The notes under the pieces were generated by a model. That model was not told the DNA's origin and ran no database searches. It worked only from the letters and a program-made list of their open reading frames with translations. 8,192 nt of DNA from Candidatus Methanomethylophilaceae archaeon (GTDB lineage: Archaea; Thermoplasmatota; Thermoplasmata; Methanomassiliicoccales; Methanomethylophilaceae), in the NCBI GenBank assembly GCA_017455785.1, contig JAFSYZ010000183.1, positions 1-8,192 of the forward strand, in the 5' to 3' direction. The position numbers were made by a program, and so were the translations under genes. Positions 1 to 5,822 of the stretch are shown here, one piece after another (positions within the stretch are counted from its first letter, which is position 1; each line of letters begins with the position of its first letter).

Positions 1-1130
1 GGGTACCATTTGATCTCATCGGCCCTCTTGAGCACTTCCTTCTTGAATTCAAGGGTCTTGAGGAACCACTGGGGCACCTGCAGGTACTCGATGGGTGCGT
101 GGCATCTCCAGCATGTGGAGACCTGCTGTGGGTTGTCCTCCTGTTTGACCAGGATTCCCTTGTCCTTCAGGTCCTGTATAGACGCCTCACGAGCTTCCAA
201 TACTGTCATCCCAGCATACTTGCCTGCGAGCTCGGTCATCTTACCTGCTTCATCGATTCCCTTCTCCAATTCGAAGTGGTACTTCATGACCCATTCCAGA
301 TCGTCCTTGTCACCGATGGTACAGATCATCACGTTCCCTGTTCCGTACTCCATCTTGACCTTGGGGTCGGAGATGACCTTGACGTGTCTTCCGAACAGAG
401 GTGTGATCAATTCCTTTCCGATCAGGTGCTGCTTTTCCTTGTCATCCGGGTGTACCGCGACGGCCTTGCATGTGCAGAGGAGTTCGGGTCTTGTTGTCGC
501 AATAAGTACATAATCCTCCTCTTTACCGCCTGCCACCTGGAATTTGATGTAGTTCAGCTTGTTGACGTTGTCCTCGTACTCCACCTCGGCATCGGCGAGT
601 GCGGTCATACATCCGGGACACCAGTTCACCGGATAGTTGCCTTTGTAGACAAGTCCGCGGTTGAACAGTTCAACGAACGAGAGCTGTGTGATCTTCCTGT
701 AGTACGGAGCATCGGTCTGATAGTAGATGCTCGGATCCATGGATTCGCCGAGCATCTCGAACTCGTGTGTCATCTGTCCGATCTTCTCGTTTGCGAATTC
801 CTCGCAGAGGCGCCTGTACTCCTTCCTCGGAGTATCGAGTTTGGTGATGTGGTGCTTCTTCTCCACCCTGACCTCGATAGGCGTACCGTTGACATCGAAG
901 CAGAGGGGGAAGAACACGTTGTTCCCTTTCATCCTTCTGTAACGGGCTGCGAAATCGATCAATGAGTAACCGGTCGCATGACCGAGGTGTAATGTTCCTG
1001 ATGCATATCTCGGAGGGTTGTCTATGCTGTAAACTTCTTTATCCGATTTGGGATCGAAGTGGTAGATCTTCTCTTTCTTCCACATTTCCTGCCAGCGCTT
1101 TTCTATCACTGCGGGATCGTATTGCGACAT
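1..1130 (-). CDS. valS: Valyl-tRNA synthetase, N-terminal part (cut by window edge)
   Basis: Class I synthetase that charges tRNA-Val with valine in the cytoplasm. Only residues 1-376 are visible; the C-terminal half, with KMSKS and the anticodon-binding domain, lies beyond the left edge. Seen: the HIGH-type motif HLGH at residues 48-51 inside SGTLHLGHATG, a Cys pair at 171/174 (WCPGC), the CP1 editing domain from about 195 to 330 with TTRPELL at 212-218 and GTGNVM near 263-268, and a second Cys pair at 340/343 (CWRC), which probably completes a zinc site. RPELL plus GTG..M.CT.GDK is characteristic of archaeal ValRS rather than IleRS or LeuRS. The start at 1130 gives the usual short N-terminus before the catalytic fold. 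There is no Shine-Dalgarno sequence, but a TATA box centred about 27 bases upstream suggests a leaderless mRNA. Confidence 0.96.
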   Translation of the reverse strand, partial: MSQYDPAVIEKRWQEMWKKEKIYHFDPKSDKEVYSIDNPPRYASGTLHLGHATGYSLIDFAARYRRMKGNNVFFPLCFDVNGTPIEVRVEKKHHITKLDTPRKEYRRLCEEFANEKIGQMTHEFEMLGESMDPSIYYQTDAPYYRKITQLSFVELFNRGLVYKGNYPVNWCPGCMTALADAEVEYEDNVNKLNYIKFQVAGGKEEDYVLIATTRPELLCTCKAVAVHPDDKEKQHLIGKELITPLFGRHVKVISDPKVKMEYGTGNVMICTIGDKDDLEWVMKYHFELEKGIDEAGKMTELAGKYAGMTVLEAREASIQDLKDKGILVKQEDNPQQVSTCWRCHAPIEYLQVPQWFLKTLEFKKEVLKRADEIKWY

Positions 1131-1150
1131 GATTGAGGCGTAGGTTGGAA

Positions 1151-1163
1151 CTATATTAATATG
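1151..1163 (-). promoter_or_regulatory. TATA box of valS (leaderless type), itself palindromic
   Basis: On the minus strand this reads CATATTAATATAG. Its core, ATATTAATAT (1153-1162), is a perfect 10-base palindrome centred at 1157.5, about 27 bases before the valS ATG (first base 1130). Archaeal transcription starts about 25 bases downstream of the TATA centre, so transcription would begin at or next to the ATG. Because it is symmetric, it could in principle also fire to the right, starting near 1184. The box is inferred from sequence and spacing. Confidence 0.6.
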
Positions 1164-1169
1164 TAACCG

Positions 1170-1179
1170 CACGCGCGTG
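1170..1179. promoter_or_regulatory. GC palindrome upstream of the valS TATA box
   Basis: CACGCGCGTG is a perfect 10-base palindrome, extended imperfectly on both sides, lying 7 bases upstream of the palindromic TATA box of valS. It covers the BRE and upstream region, where an archaeal regulator could bind. It could equally be a chance alternating purine-pyrimidine tract. Confidence 0.2.
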
Positions 1180-1345
1180 TGCGTCTGCTCTTCGATTCCT
1201 CATACAGAGAAGTCACAGGCATTCTCCACCCATATCAGAACTGGTGTGTTGATCAAGGAGTATCAGGAATTAATGTTGATTGAGATTGAAGAGATATCAG
1301 TCGACAGAAACCACGCCCCTTCCCAAGCGGGGTATGGGAGGAAAG

Positions 1346-1420
1346 ATGGCAAACGGTGCATTCACAGCATTGTCTGTCGCGTTTATAGCAGGCTGCATCC
1401 TCTATTCCGGATGCAGATGA
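1346..1420 (+). CDS. Possible 24-residue hydrophobic peptide
   Basis: I do not recognise a family. The peptide begins MANGAFTALSVAF and ends CILYSGCR, so a hydrophobic core of about 15 residues (roughly 5-20) could span or sit in the membrane, with Cys at 17 and 23 and one C-terminal Arg. A strong Shine-Dalgarno-like GGGAGG (1336-1341) precedes the ATG by 4 bases, which is the main support. IAGC at 14-17 faintly resembles a lipobox, but there is no N-terminal positive charge. The end of the frame overlaps an inverted repeat (1393-1416). It is too short for coding statistics to be meaningful and may be a chance frame in an untranslated region. Confidence 0.25.
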   Translation: MANGAFTALSVAFIAGCILYSGCR

Positions 1421-1444
1421 CTTCTTATCGTTTTAGAGAAAGAG

Positions 1445-1474
1445 AAAAAGTGCCTGCAGGATGGACCTGCAGGC
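1445..1474 (-). terminator. Hairpin plus T-tract terminator of the CBS-HPF gene
   Basis: GCCTGCAGG (1452-1460) and CCTGCAGGC (1466-1474) are perfect 9-base arms with a 5-base loop. The hairpin lies 8 bases past the TGA of the CBS-HPF gene. Read on the minus strand it is followed by ACTTTTTCTCTTTCTC, a T-rich tract that fits archaeal oligo-U termination, with or without help from the stem. Confidence 0.7.
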
Positions 1475-1482
1475 TTATGGTT

Positions 1483-2667
1483 TCACTTCTTCCTCTTACG
1501 GTAGGTACCGACGGAGTCCTTCTCGTTCTTGACCATCTCTGTGATCTTCTTCATGAGATCGTTGACAGTCTTGATAAGGTCCCAGTCCACCTGTTTCGCG
1601 CTGTACGCACGGCCGTTGGCGATGAGCCTCGCGGTGATGCTGTACTTGCTTCTGTCGCCCTTCTCGTTGTATTTGGCGACGTTTATCGACAGAGACTCGG
1701 GAGTGACGATCTTGTTGATCTTCTCCACCTCGTCCTTGATGGTGTCGTAGATCGCACTGGAGTAACCCTTGTCCTCATCGTCCAATCCGCTAATCTGTAC
1801 GAAGAGGAACTGCCTCTCCCTGCATGCGGAAATCAGCTCGATGATATCGTACTGGGTAAGTATTCCAACAAGCTCTCCGTCCTCCACCACAGGTACGGTG
1901 GAGATGCCGTTATCGGTCATGAGTTCCACTGCCGTCTCGATGTCATCGTTCCATCCTACGGTCTTGACTGCGGACACGCATACCGACTCGATCGTGGTGG
2001 ATGAGGCCTTGTTCTTTCCTGATATATCACCGACGGTCTTGTTGCTGGCTTTCCAGTTGTTGTCGATGACCTCCTTCATTCCGACGATACCGACAAGGTT
2101 GTTGGACGAATCCGTGACCGGTACGGTCCTGATGTCCAGTGACCTCATGATCTCAAGTGCGTCATCCAGGAGTGCATTCTCCTTCACACCCTCGACGGGT
2201 GATGTCATGATCTCCCATGATTTGATGTCCTTGAATACCTTCACGCCTTCCACGAGCTTGACCATCTGCATCCTTCCGACGCATCCGATGACCTTCTTCT
2301 TGTTCGCGCTGACCACTGGAACCTGTCTCAGGTTGTTCAGCACCATTATCTCGGCTACGCTCGTCAGACCGATGTCCTTGGTGACGACCGGCGGCGTGTT
2401 TACTAAATTCCTGACCTTGGAATCAAGAGCGATGCTCTTCTTCTTCAGGATCGACCCATAGCTTATGGTACCGATGTACTCTCCGTCCTCGATGACCGGG
2501 ATATCCTGGTATCCTGTCTTGCGCATCATGCCAAGGGCATCGATGAGCTTCTCTTCCGGCCCGACCTTCGGGAATTCGGTGTCCATAATATCTTCGATCT
2601 TCTTGCTCTCGATCTGGGATCTGAGCATGGAGATCTTCTTGAGATCTTCTAGGTCTTTTACTCCCAT
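1483..2667 (-). CDS. Four-CBS protein with C-terminal HPF/RaiA-like domain
   Basis: A 394-residue soluble protein. Four CBS repeats lie at about 22-76, 84-139, 148-203 and 226-281, each with the usual VPVV..G..VGI pattern (for example IPVIEDGEYIGTI at 56-68 and VPVVEDGELVGIL at 258-270); two Bateman pairs are expected to bind adenine nucleotides. Residues 285-383 are not CBS. They run as strand (FVQISG), long helix (AIYDTIKDEVEKINKI), strand (SLSINVAKY), strand (KYSITARLIA), strand (RAYSAKQVD) and helix (DLIKTVNDLMKKITEMVK), which is the b-a-b-b-b-a order of hibernation-promoting factor. The tail is very basic (TYRKRKK). I infer a nucleotide-gated ribosome-binding protein. Start at 2667: Shine-Dalgarno GAGGTG 5 bases upstream and a TATA box about 38 bases upstream. 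It is a single gene with its own terminator. The CBS calls are firm; the HPF call rests on pattern reading. Confidence 0.9.
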   Translation of the reverse strand: MGVKDLEDLKKISMLRSQIESKKIEDIMDTEFPKVGPEEKLIDALGMMRKTGYQDIPVIEDGEYIGTISYGSILKKKSIALDSKVRNLVNTPPVVTKDIGLTSVAEIMVLNNLRQVPVVSANKKKVIGCVGRMQMVKLVEGVKVFKDIKSWEIMTSPVEGVKENALLDDALEIMRSLDIRTVPVTDSSNNLVGIVGMKEVIDNNWKASNKTVGDISGKNKASSTTIESVCVSAVKTVGWNDDIETAVELMTDNGISTVPVVEDGELVGILTQYDIIELISACRERQFLFVQISGLDDEDKGYSSAIYDTIKDEVEKINKIVTPESLSINVAKYNEKGDRSKYSITARLIANGRAYSAKQVDWDLIKTVNDLMKKITEMVKNEKDSVGTYRKRKK

Positions 2668-2700
2668 CTTAACACCTCAAAAAAGTAATCTGAATCTCAA

Positions 2701-2710
2701 CATATAAGCA
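2701..2710 (-). promoter_or_regulatory. TATA box of the CBS-HPF gene
   Basis: The minus strand reads TGCTTATATG, centred about 38 bases before the ATG at 2667. Transcription would start near 2680, giving a leader of about 13 bases that carries the GAGGTG ribosome-binding site. The whole stretch 2690-2780 is AT-rich, with a second TATA-like run on the same strand (ACTATATTTTAG, about 2725-2736), so the exact box is uncertain. Confidence 0.5.
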
Positions 2711-2741
2711 TGTCGAATTTGACTAAAATATAGTTGATAAA

Positions 2742-2755
2742 ATTCTTATAAGAAT
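2742..2755. repeat. 14-base perfect palindrome upstream of the CBS-HPF promoter
   Basis: ATTCTTATAAGAAT is its own reverse complement. It lies about 35 bases upstream of the likely TATA box of the CBS-HPF gene and about 40 bases beyond the glyS terminator hairpin. It may be an operator or upstream activator site for a dimeric regulator; in AT-rich DNA a palindrome of this size can also arise by chance. Confidence 0.35.
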
Positions 2756-2780
2756 ATTATTACGTCGTTAAAATTCGTAA

Positions 2781-2800
2781 GAAGGGGGTATTCCCCCTTC
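2781..2800 (-). terminator. Terminator hairpin of the glyS operon
   Basis: GAAGGGGG (2781-2788) and CCCCCTTC (2793-2800) pair perfectly across a 4-base loop (TATT). The hairpin begins 14 bases after the glyS TGA (2815-2817). On the minus strand it is followed by TTACGAATTTTAACG, a modest T-rich tract. The stem is very GC-rich for this neighbourhood and marks the end of the four-gene operon. Confidence 0.65.
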
Positions 2801-2814
2801 CTTCGGAATCGGTT

Positions 2815-4524
2815 TCAAAGGTCCTTGAAGTCCTTTCCGGCCAGCAGGCTGTCGATGATAGCCTTGGCATCCTCGACCTTGATACGTTTCTGGTCCTTGG
2901 AGTCACGGTCCCTGATTGTGACGGTTCCTTTGTTGGCACCGTCCTCGATCGTCTCGTAATCCACTGTTATGCACCAGGGCGTACCGATCTCGTCCATACG
3001 GGCGTACCTCTTACCGATGGTACCGGAGCCGTCGTAGTACGCTTCCGCACCTGACCTGTGGATGGCATCGTAGATGTCCTTGGCCACCTTGTCGAGTCCG
3101 TCCTTCTCCATCAGGGGGAACACTCCGACCTTGATCGGAGCCACGATAGGCCTGAGGTGCAGGACAGTGTAGTCCTCCTTCTCATCATGGTCGTATGCAT
3201 GTTCCAGTATGGAGTAGAATATCCTGTCGAGACCGTGTGACGGTTCGATGACATGGGGTATCACACGCTCACCGGAGATCTTCTCCTTCACGTGCACGAC
3301 CTCGAAGCATTCGCCGTCCAGATCGTATGTCTCCCCGTCGACCGTGACACTGAGTTTGCCGTCCTTGACATCTTCGGGCTTGCATGCCTCTATCGCAGCG
3401 GCGACATCCTTCGCCTTCGCCTTGAACCTGGGTCCGAGAGCCTTGTTCTTGGCCTTGACCTTGTCCATCTCCACTTCCTTGGGCTCATCGAACTTCTTGA
3501 AGTGCGTCAGGTCCTGTCCGGAGAACTGGCTGTGCCTGGAGAGGTCCCAGCATCCCCTGTCGGCGATACCGACAATCTCGGTCCATCCGTATGACAGAAG
3601 TACCTCTGCCTCCCAGCAGTCGGCTGCGTAGTGTGCCATCTCGTCCTTCTCGTGCTCCCTGAACCTGAGCCTCTTGGGGTCGATACCCAGCATCGTCAGC
3701 AGCTGTTTCGTTGTGTAGACGAAGTATGCGAGCACACGGTTGGCGATCACGCCCTTCTCCACGGCCTCCTTGACGGTCATGGTAGTGAGTTTCAGGGTCG
3801 TGTTCGGGATGAGGTCCAACGACTCGTTCTCGATCTCCGGGAACCTTGCCCAATCCTTGTCATCGGGGTCCACGAAGAGCTCCACCTCCATCTGGTTGAA
3901 TTCCCTCATACGGATCATTCCCTGACGGGGTGCGATCTCGTTCCTGTAGCTTCTTCCGGTCTGTATGACACCCAACGGGAGCCTCTCCCTGTTGTACCTG
4001 TAGAGGTTGGGATAGTTGACGAAGATACCCTGTGCGGTCTCAGGCCTCATGTATCCTACGCGTGCGGATCCGGGGCCGATGTGTGTCTTAAACATAAGGT
4101 TGAACTCATCCACAGGTCCGAGTTTACCTCCGCATTCGAGGCATCTGATGTCATGTTTCTCGAATTCCTCCTCCAACTGCTTGGGGGTGAGGATGTCAGG
4201 GTTGTCCACGAACCCTTTTACGAGGTGGTCGGCCCTGAACGGTGCCTGACATTCGGTACAGTACGTGATCAGATCAGCGAAGTTGTCAATGTGACCTGAT
4301 GCCTTGAACACATCCTTGGGGTTGACGGTCTCCGAATCTATCTCTATGAAACCCTCCCTTCCCTTGTAGATGTGTCTCCACGCCTCCACTATGTTGTTCT
4401 TGAGGATGCACCCAAGGGGTCCGTAGTCGAACATCCCTGCAACTCCTCCGTAGATCTCGAAGGCGGGATAGATGAATCCCCTGCGCTTGCACAATCCCAT
4501 GAGATCGGCTGAATCGTCTGACAT
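2815..4524 (-). CDS. glyS: Glycyl-tRNA synthetase, archaeal/eukaryotic dimer type
   Basis: Class II synthetase that charges tRNA-Gly. With the start at 4524 it has 569 residues. Seen: the N-terminal YGGVAGMFDYGPLG block (about 25-38), which typifies this GlyRS family, Cys pairs at 89/92 and 128/131 that could hold zinc, RPETAQG at 159-165, motif 2 (RNEIAPRQG, 194-202) followed by EFNQMEVE, motif 3 (EPSHGLDR, 427-434), and the C-terminal anticodon-binding domain from about 458 (RPIVAPIKVGVFPL) to 560. An in-frame ATG at 4557 would add 11 hydrophilic residues and overlap the upstream CBS gene by 29 bases. I prefer 4524, which leaves a 4-base gap after the upstream stop and gives the family's usual N-terminus, although its ribosome-binding site (GATAGG) is weak. 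It is the last gene of the operon, followed by a strong hairpin. Confidence 0.95.
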   Translation of the reverse strand: MSDDSADLMGLCKRRGFIYPAFEIYGGVAGMFDYGPLGCILKNNIVEAWRHIYKGREGFIEIDSETVNPKDVFKASGHIDNFADLITYCTECQAPFRADHLVKGFVDNPDILTPKQLEEEFEKHDIRCLECGGKLGPVDEFNLMFKTHIGPGSARVGYMRPETAQGIFVNYPNLYRYNRERLPLGVIQTGRSYRNEIAPRQGMIRMREFNQMEVELFVDPDDKDWARFPEIENESLDLIPNTTLKLTTMTVKEAVEKGVIANRVLAYFVYTTKQLLTMLGIDPKRLRFREHEKDEMAHYAADCWEAEVLLSYGWTEIVGIADRGCWDLSRHSQFSGQDLTHFKKFDEPKEVEMDKVKAKNKALGPRFKAKAKDVAAAIEACKPEDVKDGKLSVTVDGETYDLDGECFEVVHVKEKISGERVIPHVIEPSHGLDRIFYSILEHAYDHDEKEDYTVLHLRPIVAPIKVGVFPLMEKDGLDKVAKDIYDAIHRSGAEAYYDGSGTIGKRYARMDEIGTPWCITVDYETIEDGANKGTVTIRDRDSKDQKRIKVEDAKAIIDSLLAGKDFKDL

Positions 4525-4528
4525 CCTA

Positions 4529-5368
4529 TCATCCGATGAGTGCGTTGAGGACATCAATGTCGTAGATCATTGCGACGAGCTCGTCCTTGTTACCGCGGAC
4601 AGGGATCTGTCCGAAGTTGTTCTGTTTCATTATCTTGGCGATCTCCGACAGGTTGGTCTTCTTGAAGACGGTCGTCGGGTTCTTGACCATGTAATCCTTG
4701 ACTATGAGTTCCTCGGAGATGTCCTTCTCCGTAGCCATGTAGAACAGCGGAAGGACGTTCCTGTATCCTGCCAATGACTGGCTTGCCTCATCCACTCCGA
4801 GCTCCTTCAGTACCTTGATGTCCTTGGTCTGGTCGATGAACATGTCACGGTCGGTGATGATACCGACGAGTGCGCCCCTCGCATCCAGAACGGGGAATGA
4901 TGTGACCCTGCTCACCCTCATCGCGTTGACAACGTATGAAATGGGATCGTTCACGTATGCGGTCACACATGTGGTGTTGATGACCTGTTCCGCTGTCATC
5001 GAGGTCCTCATGTTCTTGACCTCATCCAAAAGGTCGGTGGGTGTGATGAGACCGATAAGCTTACCGTTCTCGACCACAGGCAGCCTGTGGATCCTCTTCT
5101 CGACGAAGATCTTGGCGGCATCCCTGATGCTCGTGTCGGGTGTGATCTTGATTATGTCCTTCTTCATGATGAGGGACAGCTGATCCTCCTGGAAGTTGTT
5201 GAACACATCCTTCCTTGATACGATACCCACGAGGCATCCGTCCGCCGCACGGACCACTGGCAGACCAGTGACATTGTTCCTGACCATGATGTTGATCGCA
5301 TCGCTGCGGCTGCCCGGTACCTCGACCACGATGGGCAGTTTGACCATAACGTCCTCTACTGTCTTCAT
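4529..5368 (-). CDS. Four-CBS-domain protein (no other domain)
   Basis: A 279-residue soluble protein made entirely of CBS repeats at about 1-57, 61-117, 124-178 and 222-279. Hallmarks are LPVVRAADGCLVGIVSRKDV (36-55), LPVVENGKLIGLITPTDL (96-113) and FPVLDARGALVGIITDRDM (158-176). The fourth repeat is more diverged (IPVRGNKDELVAMIYDIDV), and an insert of about 45 residues separates repeats 3 and 4. Paired CBS domains bind AMP, ATP, SAM or related ligands in known proteins; the ligand here is unknown. The ATG overlaps the stop of the upstream universal stress gene (ATGA, 5365-5368), so the two are almost certainly co-transcribed and translationally coupled. With no catalytic domain, it is probably a sensor or adaptor acting on a partner. 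Confidence 0.92.
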   Translation of the reverse strand: MKTVEDVMVKLPIVVEVPGSRSDAINIMVRNNVTGLPVVRAADGCLVGIVSRKDVFNNFQEDQLSLIMKKDIIKITPDTSIRDAAKIFVEKRIHRLPVVENGKLIGLITPTDLLDEVKNMRTSMTAEQVINTTCVTAYVNDPISYVVNAMRVSRVTSFPVLDARGALVGIITDRDMFIDQTKDIKVLKELGVDEASQSLAGYRNVLPLFYMATEKDISEELIVKDYMVKNPTTVFKKTNLSEIAKIMKQNNFGQIPVRGNKDELVAMIYDIDVLNALIG

Positions 5369-5808
5369 TTCTTCTCAGTCTCCTTTGATCTGATGACCAT
5401 CACCGGGCAGTTGGAGTATCTTACGACCCTCTCCGCCACACTTCCCATCATGAGTTTGGAGAATCCTGTCCTTCCCAGTGTGCCCATCACCACGAGATCG
5501 AAATCCGTGGATGCCTCGACTATGCATTTGACGGGTGATCCCTCCATGATCCTTAAGTCGCACTGGATTCCGTTATCCTTACAGAGCTTGCTGACGTATT
5601 CTACCGCGGCCTCTCCCTCCTTCCTCAGAAGGGTGTATGTGTTCATGACCGCGGAATCCAAGGGCATATTCACGAACACCGTCTGGTCTATGACGTAGAG
5701 TGCGGTGATCTTGCTTCCCTGTCCTTTGGCGAGTTCCACAGCAGCGTTGATGGCGGCCTTTGTGTACTCGCTCCCGTCAGTGGGTACGAGGATATTGTCG
5801 AATGTCAT
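5365..5808 (-). CDS. Universal stress protein, UspA family (ATP-binding type)
   Basis: A 147-residue single-domain Usp protein, cytoplasmic and usually dimeric. Seen: strand 1 with ILVPTDGS (6-13, Asp11 near the nucleotide), the ITALYVID strand (34-41), and the nucleotide loop G-x2-G-x9-G-S at 109-123 (GTLGRTGFSKLMMGS) followed by VAERVVRYSNCPVMVIR. That loop is the signature of ATP-binding Usp members such as MJ0577. The start at 5808 is chosen because GGGGAG lies 6 bases upstream and the protein then begins MTFDNILVPTD, the normal family N-terminus; an in-frame ATG at 5853 would add 15 residues inside the upstream gene. It sits 14 bases after the amidohydrolase stop and overlaps the following CBS gene by 4 bases. 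Confidence 0.95.
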   Translation of the reverse strand: MTFDNILVPTDGSEYTKAAINAAVELAKGQGSKITALYVIDQTVFVNMPLDSAVMNTYTLLRKEGEAAVEYVSKLCKDNGIQCDLRIMEGSPVKCIVEASTDFDLVVMGTLGRTGFSKLMMGSVAERVVRYSNCPVMVIRSKETEKK

Positions 5809-5822
5809 TTGATTCTCCCCAT

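Larger units (their letters stand above)
1131..1482. other. 352-base intergenic region between valS and the CBS-HPF gene
   Basis: No long credible gene is present. From right to left it holds the terminator hairpin of the CBS-HPF gene (1445-1474), a second inverted repeat (1393-1400 with 1409-1416, CTGCATCC/GGATGCAG, 8-base loop), a possible 24-codon gene at 1346-1420, a C-rich/G-rich block at 1316-1341 able to form mutually interlocking stems, and the valS promoter at the left end. The stretch 1180-1310 shows no gene, tRNA or repeat that I can recognise. A long plus-strand open frame crosses the region and continues antisense into the CBS gene; its composition looks like a shadow. Confidence 0.6.

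Noticed and set aside
99..965. Long plus-strand open frame of 288 codons
   Set aside because: It lies entirely antisense to valS, whose minus-strand frame carries all expected ValRS motifs; the plus frame shows no recognisable domain.
1329..1345. Terminator or attachment site in the G-rich block
   Set aside because: No T-tract follows on either strand and no direct repeat partner or integrase is present; it fits a ribosome-binding site with local structure better.
1300..1425. Fragments resembling RNase P RNA conserved regions (ACAGAAA, GAGGAAAG, AGATGAC)
   Set aside because: They occur in the wrong order and within about 120 bases, and the gap is too small for the full conserved core, so this is chance similarity.
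1177..2004. Plus-strand open frame of 275 codons spanning the gap and antisense to the CBS gene
   Set aside because: Most of it is the shadow of the CBS-HPF gene, its product shows no domain, and its ATG has no clear ribosome-binding site.
3631..4299. Plus-strand frame of 222 codons
   Set aside because: Antisense to the motif-rich part of glycyl-tRNA synthetase; no protein features of its own.
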